Below are positions 1-8,325 of a DNA stretch of 64,000 nucleotides, one piece after another (the first letter of the stretch is position 1; the number at the start of each line of letters is the position of its first letter). This DNA is from Saprospiraceae bacterium. Its GTDB lineage: Bacteria > Bacteroidota > Bacteroidia > Chitinophagales > Saprospiraceae. The translations under genes were made by a program, and so were the position numbers. The stretch covers positions 1 to 64,000 of the forward strand of contig JADKBS010000021.1 of assembly GCA_016714985.1 (NCBI GenBank), given 5' to 3'. The notes under the pieces were generated by a model. It saw only the letters and a program-made list of their open reading frames with translations, searched no databases and was not told the DNA's origin.

Positions 1-76
1 ATACTGTGCAGATTTCTACTATTTCAATAGTTTTACGCTGTCATTCCCAATCAAAGCAAACCTAAATTCTAAGGTC

Positions 77-265
77 ATGCACCAAGTCAAAACTTCCATC
101 AACACTGAAGAAATCCTTCGGGGATTGGACGAGGGCCTGCAACCCATCCTGCAAAACATCAAGGCCGGGAAATTGTCCAACACCAACAAAAAAGCAATTC
201 TATCCAAATTGGAACAACTGGAACAACTCGCCCTACAAGTAAAAAAGGAACTGCTGAAAGCGTGA
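77..265 (+). CDS. small hypothetical helical protein
   Basis: A 62-residue reading frame starting with MHQVKTSINTEEIL. The sequence is rich in Leu, Lys, Glu and Gln, and the second half (KKAILSKLEQLEQLALQV) looks like an amphipathic helix or short coiled coil. There is no signal peptide, membrane segment or recognisable motif. It lies 190 bases upstream of the likely hypF start on the same strand, but the gap is long enough that co-transcription is uncertain. I do not recognise the family. Codon use looks normal and the protein has a sensible composition, which is the only support for calling it real. Confidence 0.4.
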   Translation: MHQVKTSINTEEILRGLDEGLQPILQNIKAGKLSNTNKKAILSKLEQLEQLALQVKKELLKA

Positions 266-454
266 AGTTGGCCTAAAAGCTAATCCTCCGTTGCCACTTT
301 CAGGCATTCAAGGTCGTCCAGCAAGTAAAAACAAATAAGTTTTGTGTTTGAGGCCGCATTCCCAAGCGCCTTTTTCAACAAAATCACCGCCACTTCCCCA
401 CCACTCCCTACTTTCGCCTTGCGTTGGCAGCAAGGGGTCTGCCAACCAGCGGCA

Positions 455-2818
455 ATGTTAAAGACTTACCATATACATATACAAGGCCAGGTGCAAGGCG
501 TGGGCTTCCGCCCCTTCGTCTGGCGCTTGGCGCAGGAAATGGGCCTGCACGGTTGGGTCAACAACGCCGCAGATGGCGTCCATATAGAATTCAACGCAGC
601 GCCGCACGAGGCGCAGGTTTTCTTTGAAAAAATGCAGTCCGAAGCCCCGCCGCTCGCCCGCATCCGGCGCAGCGAAATGGTGGAGGCTCCGCCACAGTTC
701 TTTGAAAAATTTGAAATTGTCGAAAGCAGCGCCAGCAGCGAACCCGACCTGCCGCTCACGCCGGATTTCGCGCTTTGCGAAACTTGTGCGGAAGACCTCC
801 GGCAGCCCGGCAACCGCCGTCATCGCTACGCCTTCACCACCTGCACGACCTGCGGGCCACGTTATTCTATTATAAAACGGTTGCCCTACGACCGGGCGGA
901 GACGGCCATGCAGCCATTTGCGATGTGCACCGACTGCCAGCAGGAATACGATGACGTGACCGAGAGGCGATATTTTTCGCAGACGAATTCTTGTCCAGTG
1001 TGCGGCATCACACTGCGACTTTTTTCAGCTCATACAACGCCACAACGAACACAACGCAATGACAATCAACACGTTGTGAGCGTCGAGTCGTTGTGTGAGA
1101 TTCAAAATGTTGCCGAAGGCAACAAGACCCTTAACCGCACTGTCGAAGCCCTGCGCCAAGGCAACATCGTCGCCGCAAAAGGCATCGGCGGCTACCTGCT
1201 GCTCTGCGATGCCAGCAACCGCAGCGCATTGGAAACATTGCGCCAGCGAAAGCACCGACCGAGCAAGCCGTTTGCGCTGCTCTACCCCAGCCTCGAAGTT
1301 TTGGCGAAGAATGCCGAACTCAGCGAAGCCGCCATGCAAGAACTCACCAGCCCAGTAGCGCCCATCGTGCTGCTGCCTTTGGTGGAAACACCTGTCTCCA
1401 TAGTCGCCTTCGACCTCGTGGCACCGAGCCTGGACAAGGTCGGGGCAATGCTGCCCTACTCGCCATTGCTACGGCTCTTGGGGGATGATTTTGGCGGGGT
1501 GCTGGTCGCAACGAGCGGCAACCTGAGCGGCTCGCCCATCGTGTTTGAGGATAAAATGGCGCTGGAAACCCTGACCGCCGTCGCCGATTTTGTGCTGACC
1601 AACGACCGAGACATCGTCACGCCGCAGGACGACAGCGTGCTGACCTTCAGCCCTTTTCACCAACAAAAAATCATCCTGCGCCGCTCACGGGGACTTGCGC
1701 CTTCGCTGTTCATCGAAGATTTGGATTTGCCTTCCGGCAATGTGCTGGCAATGGGCGCTTCGCTAAAAAGCACCTTCTGCCGACAGCACCGCCGCAATAT
1801 TTACGTCAGCCAGTACCTCGGCGACCTCGAAAGCTACGATACCCAGCAGAGTTTCCGCCACGCCCTCGACCACCTGACCGCCGTGCTGCAAACCCCGCCC
1901 GACACCGTGCTGCTCGATGCCCATCCCGACTATTTCTCCACCCAACTCGGTGAGGAATTGGCGGCAAACTGGGGGGCAAAAACCGTCCGCATCCAGCACC
2001 ACGAGGCGCATTTCGCAGCCGTTTTGGCAGAAAATAACCTGCTCCGCTCCACCAACCCCGTGCTCGGCATCATCTGGGACGGCACGGGCCTCGGCTCGGA
2101 TGGCCAAATCTGGGGGGGCGAGTTTTTCCTTCGGGAAAAAGGGCAACTGCAACGGATCGCACACCTCGACAATTTCGACTTCCTCCTCGGCGACAAAATG
2201 CCAAGGGAACCCCGCATCTCCGCCCTCTCACTGTGCAATGGCATAGCTGAAGCGGAGTCATTTTTGGTGACAAAATTCAGTCCCAACGAATGGTCTTTGT
2301 ACAACCGATTGCTCCGCAATGGCAGTAGCTTGCGCACAAGCAGCATGGGCCGCCTTTTCGATGGCGTCGCCAGCCTGCTCGGCCTTGGCGATGCGCAAAG
2401 TTTTGAAGGAGAGGCAGCCATGCAGTTGGAACAAGCAGCCACCCGGTTTTTCAAAAAACATGGCCTTCGTTCCGCAGAAAGTTGGTTAGAACGACTTGAC
2501 AATCAAGGGAATATGCCTTTTTCGGTCATATTAACTGGTTTGTTGAATGGTCTAAAAAAAGGCGATTCCATCGAAAAGCTTGCTGCGCAATTTCACGTCT
2601 CTTTGGTCTATGGCATCCGACTAACTACGCAGCATTACAGCGCAAACAAGCTCGCCTTCAGCGGCGGCGTCTGGCAAAACGGCTTGCTGGTTGACCTTGT
2701 AATTGAGCACCTTGGCGGCGATTTCGAGCTGTTTTTTCACCGACAAGTTTCACCGAATGACGAATGCGTTTCCTTTGGCCAACTCATTCATCATTCATCA
2801 TTTATCATTCATCATTAA
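455..2818 (+). CDS. hypF: HypF, carbamoyl phosphate-dependent hydrogenase maturation protein
   Basis: HypF makes the carbamoyl group that HypE turns into the cyanide ligands of [NiFe]-hydrogenase. The 787-residue product shows the full family order: an N-terminal acylphosphatase domain (GQVQGVGFRP, residues 11-20), two zinc-finger modules (Cys108/111 with 130/133 and Cys158/161 with 180/183), a YrdC-like domain, and a C-terminal Kae1-like carbamoyltransferase domain with the metal-binding HHEAH motif. The frame is open further upstream to a GTG at 344, but the family begins at MLKTYHIHIQ, so ATG 455 is chosen. The last residues (LIHHSSFIIHH) are encoded by a TCATTCATCATT-type simple repeat and are not conserved family sequence. 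hypC starts four bases after the stop, so the two are surely co-transcribed. Confidence 0.95.
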   Translation: MLKTYHIHIQGQVQGVGFRPFVWRLAQEMGLHGWVNNAADGVHIEFNAAPHEAQVFFEKMQSEAPPLARIRRSEMVEAPPQFFEKFEIVESSASSEPDLPLTPDFALCETCAEDLRQPGNRRHRYAFTTCTTCGPRYSIIKRLPYDRAETAMQPFAMCTDCQQEYDDVTERRYFSQTNSCPVCGITLRLFSAHTTPQRTQRNDNQHVVSVESLCEIQNVAEGNKTLNRTVEALRQGNIVAAKGIGGYLLLCDASNRSALETLRQRKHRPSKPFALLYPSLEVLAKNAELSEAAMQELTSPVAPIVLLPLVETPVSIVAFDLVAPSLDKVGAMLPYSPLLRLLGDDFGGVLVATSGNLSGSPIVFEDKMALETLTAVADFVLTNDRDIVTPQDDSVLTFSPFHQQKIILRRSRGLAPSLFIEDLDLPSGNVLAMGASLKSTFCRQHRRNIYVSQYLGDLESYDTQQSFRHALDHLTAVLQTPPDTVLLDAHPDYFSTQLGEELAANWGAKTVRIQHHEAHFAAVLAENNLLRSTNPVLGIIWDGTGLGSDGQIWGGEFFLREKGQLQRIAHLDNFDFLLGDKMPREPRISALSLCNGIAEAESFLVTKFSPNEWSLYNRLLRNGSSLRTSSMGRLFDGVASLLGLGDAQSFEGEAAMQLEQAATRFFKKHGLRSAESWLERLDNQGNMPFSVILTGLLNGLKKGDSIEKLAAQFHVSLVYGIRLTTQHYSANKLAFSGGVWQNGLLVDLVIEHLGGDFELFFHRQVSPNDECVSFGQLIHHSSFIIHH

Positions 2819-2822
2819 GCCT

Positions 2823-3077
2823 ATGTGCCTAGCAATTCCCGGTAAAATCAAGTCCATCGAAAGCCAGTACGGCGGTTTGGTACGGATGGCAAAAGTCCTG
2901 TTCGGCGGCATCGTGAAAGAAGCCAGCCTCGAAATGTTGCCAGCGGCAAAAGAGGGCGACTATGTGCTTGTTCACGTGGGCGTCGCCATCAGCCTCGTCA
3001 ACGAGGAGGAGGCGCAAAAGACGTTCGAGTATTTGCGGGAGATTGGGGAGTTGGAGGAGCTTATGCCGCAGGAGTGA
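2823..3077 (+). CDS. hypC: HypC/HybG-type hydrogenase maturation chaperone
   Basis: An 84-residue protein beginning MCLAIPGKI, the HypC signature. Cys2 is the residue that in the family carries the Fe(CN)2CO unit together with HypD and binds the hydrogenase large-subunit precursor. The start is fixed by this motif: an in-frame upstream extension is encoded by the repeat-like end of hypF and can be dismissed. Length is normal for the family. It lies between hypF (4-base gap) and hypD, from which it is separated by a 190-base gap filled by an inverted repeat. Confidence 0.95.
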   Translation: MCLAIPGKIKSIESQYGGLVRMAKVLFGGIVKEASLEMLPAAKEGDYVLVHVGVAISLVNEEEAQKTFEYLREIGELEELMPQE

Positions 3078-3081
3078 TTTT

Positions 3082-3233
3082 ATTGACGATTGTTGATTAC
3101 ATGATTAAATGATTGTTGATGGAATGGGTGATTTTAAATTGTTTGGTTGCAGATGGCAGCCATCGTCAATAAAAAATAATCCATCAGCCACCCCATCATC
3201 AATCATTTAATCATGTAATCAACATTCGTCAAT
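3082..3233. repeat. long imperfect inverted repeat between hypC and hypD
   Basis: The arms at 3082-3120 and 3195-3233 are nearly exact reverse complements over about 39 bases and contain the word TGATTACATGATT. A 74-base interior separates them. The repeat fills almost the whole gap between the hypC stop and the hypD start at 3268. Two further repeats with the same core lie between hypD and hypE and between hypE and the permease gene. There is no T-run, so a simple terminator is not indicated. It could be a processing or stabilising hairpin, or a mobile palindromic element. Confidence 0.8.
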
Positions 3234-3267
3234 CAAAACCATAAAATCCGATAATAAATGCTTTCGC

Positions 3268-4378
3268 ATGAAATACATTTCAGAGTACCGAGACCCGCAC
3301 CTCGTCGAGCGCTACCTTGCCGAGTTGCACCGCATCACCACCCGACCGTGGACCATCATGGAGGTCTGTGGCGGGCAGACGCATAGTTTGGTGAAAAACG
3401 GCATCCTGCAACTGCTGCCCTCGAACATCACGATGGTGCATGGCCCCGGCTGTCCGGTCTGCGTGACGCCGCTGCACTTGATTGACAAGGCGGTGCATTT
3501 GGCGCTCGAAAAAGGTGTCATCCTTTGCTCCTACGGCGATATGCTGCGGGTGCCCGGCTCGAAGATGAGCCTGCTCGAAGCCAAGGCAAAAGGGGCAGAC
3601 GTGCGCATCCTCTACTCGCCGCTGGAAGCCGTAAAAATCGCAGCCGAGCACCCCGACCGGGAGGTGGTATTTTTCGCTGTCGGCTTTGAAACGACGGCCC
3701 CTGCCAATGCGCTTTCCGTGGTTCATGCACACAGGGCAGGGGTGAAAAACTATTCCATCCTTGCCTCGCACGTGCTCGTGCCGCCTGCCATGGAAGCGGT
3801 CTTGGACGATGAAGAAGGCATTATCCAGGGCTTTTTGGCGGCGGGTCATGTCTGCACCATCATGGGCATGGACGAGTATTACCCCATCGTGGAGAAATAC
3901 AAAATCCCCATCGTCGTCACGGGCTTCGCCGGTGGACTTGGTGCAGGGTATCCTCATGGTAGTGGAACAACTCGAAAAAGGCGAATACCGGCTCGAAAAC
4001 CAATACAGCCGGGTCGTGCATCCGAACGGCAATCCCGAGGCCCGCAAAGTGGTCGAGCAGATTTTTGAGACAACCGACCGGGAGTGGCGGGGCATCGGCA
4101 ATATCCCCAACAGCGGCTGGGAAGTGCGGCCTGAAATGGCGGCTTTTAATGCCAACCTCAAGTTCCATGTCAACATCGAAAAAGCAGAAGAGAACAAGGA
4201 CTGCATCGCCGGACAGGTGCTCAAGGGGCTGAAAAAGCCGCACGAATGCCCCATGTTCGGCAAGGGCTGCAACCCGCAAAACCCACTGGGGGCACCGATG
4301 GTGTCGTCGGAGGGGGCGTGTGCGGCGTACTACCACTTTTCGCAGGTAGCGGAAGACATGGAAGTTGTAACTGCTTGA
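3268..4378 (+). pseudogene. hypD: HypD, Fe-S hydrogenase maturation protein, frameshifted
   Basis: HypD is the Fe-S partner of HypC in building the Fe(CN)2CO centre. The first frame (3268 to about 3930) gives MKYISEYRDP, EVCGGQTHS, GPGCPVC and the VVFFAVGFETTAPA region. The rest of the protein, including ILMVVEQLEKGEY, FGKGCNP and the C-terminal EGACAAYYHF, lies one frame over and runs to 4378. The break is at the family motif VTGFEPxDLLQGI: the DNA reads TTCGCCGGTGGAC where TTC-GAG-CCG-GTG-GAC is expected, so two bases are missing near 3927-3930. Apart from this the protein is complete and all cysteine motifs are present. Either hypD is broken, which would stop hydrogenase maturation, or this is a sequence error. 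Everything around it in the operon is intact. Confidence 0.9.
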
Positions 4379-4403
4379 TTTTCAATTGAAATGATTTGTT
4401 TTT

Positions 4404-4508
4404 GATTGACGATATAAGATTACATGATTCCAGATTTAAGATTGGGGGACACGTGCTTCGGGCAAAATCTCAAATCTTAAATCATGTAATCTGCAATCTT
4501 AAATCAAT
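4404..4508. repeat. imperfect inverted repeat between hypD and hypE
   Basis: The left arm 4404-4444 and right arm 4471-4508 pair through the cores AGATTACATGATT and AATCATGTAATCT and through CAAATCTTAAAT-type words. It shares the GATTACATGATT core with the repeats at 3082-3233 and 5604-5756, but its outer words differ (AGATTTAAGATT in place of GATTGTTGAT). The right arm ends 26 bases before the hypE start. Confidence 0.75.
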
Positions 4509-4534
4509 ATCCAAATAAGAATATTACGCCATTC

Positions 4535-5593
4535 ATGGACAAAATCTCCATCCTACGTGCCTCCTGCCCCATGCCGACCCTCGATTTCGACGTCATCACG
4601 CTCGGCCATGGCAGCGGCGGCTTGCTGATGAACAAGCTGCTGGACAGCGGTGTGTTCGACGTGCTGAAAAACGACCTGCTCGACGAGCGGCACGATGGGG
4701 CGATTTTCGAGATGCCAGCAGGCAAAATGGCTTTCTCCACGGACAGCTACGTGGTGTCGCCCGTGTTTTTCCCAGGCGGCAATATCGGCGAACTGGCGGT
4801 GAACGGCACGGTGAACGACCTCGCCATGTGCGGGGCAGCGGCGAAATACCTCTCCCTCGCTTTCATCCTCGAAGAAGGGCTGACCATGCGGGCGTTTTGG
4901 GATATTTTGATTTCGATAAAGAACGCCGCCGACCAAGCGGGCGTGAAAATCGTGACCGGCGATACAAAGGTGGTGGAACGGGGTAAGGGCGACCAAATCT
5001 TCATCAACACCAGCGGCATCGGGTCGGTACATCCACGGGCAGACATCGCCATGCGGCGGGTGAGACCGGGCGACAAAATCATCGTCAGCGGTCCTATTGC
5101 GACGCACGGCATCGCCATCATGTCGATGCGGGAGGGGCTGGAATTCGAGACGAGCATCGAAAGCGATACCTGCAACCTGAACCACACGGTGCTGGCGCTC
5201 TTGAATGAATTCGGCGAGCAAGTCCACCTGCTGCGTGACCCAACGAGGGGTGGCGTGGCCTCCGTCCTGAACGAGGTGGCCCGTGATGCCAAGCTCGGCG
5301 TGGAGATTCACCAAAAGGCAATCCCCGTGATAGAAGAGGTCTATGGTGCCTGCGAGTTGCTGGGGCTTGACCCGCTTTATGTGGCCAATGAGGGGGTTTT
5401 CTTGGCCATCGTGGAAGCCGCCATTGCCGATGATTTTTTGAAAAAACTAAAAACATTGGAAAACGGCGAAGCCGCTGCCATCATCGGCGAGGTGGTGGAG
5501 GCGCATCCCAGGCAGGTCATCATGTACAGCAATATCGGCGGACGTCGGGTGGTGAACATGCTGGTGGGGGAGCAGTTGCCGAGGATTTGTTGA
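4535..5593 (+). CDS. hypE: HypE, hydrogenase maturation dehydratase
   Basis: HypE dehydrates the carbamoyl group on its C-terminal cysteine to a thiocyanate, which gives the cyanide ligand. The 352-residue product has the AIRS/PurM fold motifs TLGHGSGG near the N-terminus, the metal and ATP-binding FSTDSYVVSP and VNGTVNDLAMCGA, RDPTRGGVA in the second half, and ends in PRIC, the conserved tail whose terminal Cys carries the thiocarboxamide. Length is normal. It follows frameshifted hypD and precedes the nickel permease gene on the same strand. Both gaps hold long inverted repeats. Confidence 0.96.
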   Translation: MDKISILRASCPMPTLDFDVITLGHGSGGLLMNKLLDSGVFDVLKNDLLDERHDGAIFEMPAGKMAFSTDSYVVSPVFFPGGNIGELAVNGTVNDLAMCGAAAKYLSLAFILEEGLTMRAFWDILISIKNAADQAGVKIVTGDTKVVERGKGDQIFINTSGIGSVHPRADIAMRRVRPGDKIIVSGPIATHGIAIMSMREGLEFETSIESDTCNLNHTVLALLNEFGEQVHLLRDPTRGGVASVLNEVARDAKLGVEIHQKAIPVIEEVYGACELLGLDPLYVANEGVFLAIVEAAIADDFLKKLKTLENGEAAAIIGEVVEAHPRQVIMYSNIGGRRVVNMLVGEQLPRIC

Positions 5594-5603
5594 GGATAGT
5601 TTC

Positions 5604-5756
5604 GATTGACGATTGTTGATTACATGATTACATGATTGTTGATGGGATGGATAACAGGGGATTTCAGAATTGTTGATGTCGGCCATCATCAATTTTAGCT
5701 CATACATTGAACATCACATCAACAATCATCAGTCATGTAATCATCAATCAACAATC
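5604..5756. repeat. long imperfect inverted repeat between hypE and the permease gene
   Basis: The left arm 5604-5644 and right arm 5717-5756 match as reverse complements over about 40 bases. The left arm begins GATTGACGATTGTTGATT, as does the one after hypC, so these two are clearly related copies. The right arm ends ten bases before the start codon at 5766. An in-frame extension of the permease gene back through this arm gives a His/Asn-rich sequence that is repeat, not protein. Confidence 0.8.
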
Positions 5757-5765
5757 AAAAAAAAT

Positions 5766-6395
5766 ATGCAGCCAGCTTTTCCCTTGCTCTTCGCCGCCAT
5801 CGTCGGCTTCACCCATGCCCTGGAGGCCGACCACCTGCTGGCCGTCAGCAACATGGTCACACGGCGCACATCGCTGAAATTAGCAGTGCGGGACGGCATC
5901 GCCTGGGGGCTGGGGCATACCTCCACCATTGTGCTCATCGGGGTGCTGATGATTGCGCTGCGGGTGGGCATCACGGAGGGCGTGTTCCACTGGTTCGAGG
6001 CAGCAGTGGGGCTGATGCTGCTGGGGCTGGGCGTTTGGCGGCTTTACAAAGTATTGAAACACAGGCGTTTGCACCAAAACCATATACCGCACGACCACAA
6101 CAACGACCATAAAATGGCATACAGTGTTGGGCTGGTACATGGCTTGGCTGGTAGTGGGGGCTTGGTGCTGCTGGTGATGACCCAGATGACTGGTCAAATA
6201 GAGGCTTTGAGCTACTTGCTTATTTTCGGGCTGGGATCGGTTGCGGGCATGGCAGTGGCGTCGAGTGTTTTTCACCTGCCGTTTTCAAGAAAGCTGGCGT
6301 CGAGCATGGCGCTGCAATTGGGCCTCACGGTGCTTTCCTCGGCGCTGTGCATGGGCTTTGGGGCAAAATTGGTCTATGAAAACCTGCTTGCATGA
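5766..6395 (+). CDS. nickel/cobalt permease-like membrane protein (UreH/NiCoT type)
   Basis: A 209-residue polytopic membrane protein. In the first helix it has THALEADH, which matches the H-x4-D-H nickel-binding signature of NiCoT and UreH-like metal permeases. About six hydrophobic segments follow, and a His-rich loop (HNHIPHDHNNDHK, near residues 107-120) is a likely metal-binding cytoplasmic or periplasmic loop. The place at the end of a hyp cluster fits nickel supply for [NiFe]-hydrogenase. The start MQPAFPLLF is chosen because the upstream extension is encoded by the inverted repeat. The stop overlaps the next start (ATGA). Cobalt specificity cannot be excluded. Confidence 0.8.
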   Translation: MQPAFPLLFAAIVGFTHALEADHLLAVSNMVTRRTSLKLAVRDGIAWGLGHTSTIVLIGVLMIALRVGITEGVFHWFEAAVGLMLLGLGVWRLYKVLKHRRLHQNHIPHDHNNDHKMAYSVGLVHGLAGSGGLVLLVMTQMTGQIEALSYLLIFGLGSVAGMAVASSVFHLPFSRKLASSMALQLGLTVLSSALCMGFGAKLVYENLLA

Positions 6396-6592
6396 CGCCT
6401 AAAGAACTGCTAATCAATGTCTTGCAACGCCACGGCATCCAAGTGCTGGCCGACCGGGGCAAGTTCCTCGACCTCGAAAAGGATTATACGGTAGAGGTGG
6501 AAGCCAATGGCATTTACAAACTGTTATGGCTGGGGAAGGTCGTTGCGCCGTTCGGGGATTTGGAGGAGTTGTGTGAATTTGTGAAAAGTTAA
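6392..6592 (+). CDS. small protein translationally coupled to the permease
   Basis: A 66-residue protein, MTPKELLINVLQRHGIQVLADRG and onward, whose start codon overlaps the stop of the nickel permease gene in an ATGA. It is soluble-looking, with a predicted helix followed by strand-rich sequence (KDYTVEVEANGIYKLLW). No motif is recognised. Tight coupling suggests that it works with the permease or is at least made in proportion to it. Confidence 0.65.
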   Translation: MTPKELLINVLQRHGIQVLADRGKFLDLEKDYTVEVEANGIYKLLWLGKVVAPFGDLEELCEFVKS

Positions 6593-6595
6593 TCG

Positions 6596-6667
6596 CGGAG
6601 AAACAGAGGACACGGAGGGACACAGAGAATTCTCCGTGTTTCTTTGTGTCCTCAGAACCTCTGTGTT
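6596..6667. repeat. inverted repeat of CACAGAGG/CTCTGTG words
   Basis: The left half (CAGAGGACACGGAGGGACAC) and right half (GTGTCCTCAGAACCTCTGTG) are imperfect reverse complements around a central GAATTC. It fills the gap between the 66-residue gene and the nuclease gene at 6677. The words differ entirely from those of the hyp repeats, but the layout is the same: a palindrome filling a short same-strand gap. Confidence 0.65.
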
Positions 6668-6676
6668 AAAAAAAAC

Positions 6677-7246
6677 ATGTCAAACCCAAAACGTGAACTC
6701 GCCGTCGTAGCCCTCTCCACAGCCGAGAGCAGTCCGGGCAATTTTGCCTTGATATTGGAGGAAGTGGAGACCCGCCGCCGCATCCCAGTCGTCATTGGGC
6801 AGGCCGAGGCGCAGTCCATCGCTGTGTGCATGGAGCGGATGCAGCCTGCCCGGCCACTCACGCACGACCTGTACAAAACGACGCTCGAAGCATTGGGGGG
6901 AACACTGAAAGAAGTGCTAATACACAGCGTTCAGGGCGGCGTTTTTCATGCGAAACTCTCCATTGAAAAGCCGGACAAAACCCTGCTCGAACTTGACGCC
7001 CGCACCTCCGACGCCATCGCCATCGCCCTGCGGATGGGTGCGCCGATTTATGCTTTCGAAAGCGTGGTGGAAGAGGCCGGGCTGATGGCCGAGGTGTTTT
7101 TTGGCAAAAACCGCAAGTCGCTCTCCGAATATACATTACCCGAATTGGAGGAATTGCTGCGTCGCATCCTCGAAAAAGAGGACTACGAGATCGCCGTGCG
7201 GATTCGGGATTTCATCGAAAAACGGAAAAAAGCAGACAACGATTAG
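6677..7246 (+). CDS. bifunctional nuclease family protein with UVR motif
   Basis: A 189-residue protein. Residues 1-130 are the bifunctional nuclease (DUF151) domain, with RIPVVIGQAEAQSIA, RPLTHDL and LDARTSDAIAIALR. The C-terminal 35 residues (ELLRRILEKEDYEIAVRIRD) form a UvrB/UvrC-type motif, the usual arrangement in Bacteroidota. The biochemical role of this family in bacteria is not settled. MSNPKREL at 6677 is taken as the start because upstream codons lie in the repeat. The stop overlaps the convergent OmpA-like gene by four bases. Confidence 0.85.
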   Translation: MSNPKRELAVVALSTAESSPGNFALILEEVETRRRIPVVIGQAEAQSIAVCMERMQPARPLTHDLYKTTLEALGGTLKEVLIHSVQGGVFHAKLSIEKPDKTLLELDARTSDAIAIALRMGAPIYAFESVVEEAGLMAEVFFGKNRKSLSEYTLPELEELLRRILEKEDYEIAVRIRDFIEKRKKADND

Positions 7247-8127
7247 TCTTGTTTCACCTCGCTCGCCATCCTGCGCACCTCATCCACCCGTGGCTGGAAG
7301 ACGATTTCGATTCGGCGGTTCTGCGAGCGGCCTTCTTCGGTCTCATTGCTGGCCCTCGGTTCGAAGTCTGAGCGTCCAGCGGCAAGGATTTGGCTGCCAT
7401 TCACATAAAAATCACGAACCAGCACATCGGCAACAGCAACGGCTCTGCTGGCGCTGAAATCGAGGCGGTTCTGGAAGCCCTTATAGCCAGATTGGCTGTC
7501 GGAATGGCCGATTACCTGAACCTGTAGTTCTGGATGGTTGTTGAGCACCTTGGCGATTTTTTCCAAAACTGCATTGGCACTCCGTGCCAACTGGTCGGTG
7601 CCGGGCCGGAAAAGCTGCTTTTCAGAAATGCCCAAATAGCCTTTATAATCCTTGTGGTCGAAGTAAAAATCGGCGGCTGGAAGGTTGGCCAAAGCCTCCC
7701 GAAACTCACTTGAAATAGCTTCAATACTGTTCTCCTGCTTTTGAAGGGCAATGCCAAAACGCTGTATAAGCTGCTCTTTATCAGCCAATTGTGAGTCACG
7801 CTTGCGCACCTCTTCATTTAACGACTGTTGGGTGTTGGAAGACTGGCTGTTGAGCCGTTCGATTTCCTTTTCCAATTTTTTTATCTCCAGCACCTGTTTG
7901 TCGTAAATGGTGGTCAATCCGTTGGCTTCGCCTGTTTTTTCGGCGAGGTTGAGTTTCAATTGTCCGATTTCCCGGTTCAATTCGAGGTTCCTGACACTGA
8001 GGAAGTGACTGATGCTATCACGGCTGGCCATTTCGGTTCGGAATTTTTTCTTGCCAACGCAAGCCGTGTTGCTGGTAAGAAAAGCTATTAGAATAGGTAG
8101 CAGCAATAGGTAAGGTTGTTTGTTCAT
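7243..8127 (-). CDS. OmpA-family lipoprotein with coiled coil
   Basis: A 294-residue outer-membrane lipoprotein. MNKQPYLLLLPILIAFLTSNTAC is a type II signal peptide with the lipidated Cys at its end. The middle (about residues 45-130) is heptad-rich coiled coil. The C-terminal third is an OmpA peptidoglycan-binding domain with VQVIGHSDSQSG, LDFSASRAVAVADVL, AAGRSDFEPRASN and GRSQNRRIEI. It probably links the outer membrane to the wall. The in-frame extension upstream of 8127 runs into the hairpin element at 8152-8231 and is rejected. It converges on the nuclease gene. Confidence 0.85.
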   Translation of the reverse strand: MNKQPYLLLLPILIAFLTSNTACVGKKKFRTEMASRDSISHFLSVRNLELNREIGQLKLNLAEKTGEANGLTTIYDKQVLEIKKLEKEIERLNSQSSNTQQSLNEEVRKRDSQLADKEQLIQRFGIALQKQENSIEAISSEFREALANLPAADFYFDHKDYKGYLGISEKQLFRPGTDQLARSANAVLEKIAKVLNNHPELQVQVIGHSDSQSGYKGFQNRLDFSASRAVAVADVLVRDFYVNGSQILAAGRSDFEPRASNETEEGRSQNRRIEIVFQPRVDEVRRMASEVKQD

Positions 8128-8151
8128 CGCACTTATCTTGTCTTTTAGTTC

Positions 8152-8231
8152 GTAACTGCTTAGGAGGGTGTGGGAGGAGAGAGAAAAAATGATTTTTTTC
8201 TCTCTCCTCCCACACCCTGCTAAGTAGTTAC
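8152..8231. repeat. 80-base palindromic element with GTAACTGCTTAG ends
   Basis: A near-perfect hairpin: arms of about 38 bases, purine-rich on the left (AGGAGGGTGTGGGAGGAGAG) and complementary on the right, around a short A/T loop. The ends are GTAACTGCTTAG and CTAAGTAGTTAC. The same ends and the AGGAGGG/CCTCCT words recur at 51824-51940, so this is a dispersed element rather than a single hairpin. It lies just upstream of the OmpA-like gene. Confidence 0.85.
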
Positions 8232-8248
8232 TATAGTTCAAAAAAACC

Positions 8249-8316
8249 TGCCAACGGTGTCATCGGTGGCAGGTTTGAGTTAAACGTTGGCAGGGAATGG
8301 AACCCTCCCAACGTTT
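8249..8316. terminator. two adjacent hairpins downstream of the coiled-coil gene
   Basis: Hairpin one has arms CCTGCCA and TGGCAGG (8249-8275). Hairpin two has AAACGTTGG and CCAACGTTT (8282-8316). They lie ten bases after the stop of the minus-strand gene ending at 8326. There is no long T-run on either strand, so factor-independent termination is likely but not certain. Confidence 0.5.
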
Positions 8317-8325
8317 GGTCAAAAA

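Noticed and set aside
1930..2502. Long minus-strand frames opposite hypF
   Set aside because: Arg/Ser/Pro-rich shadows caused by the GC-rich third positions of hypF.
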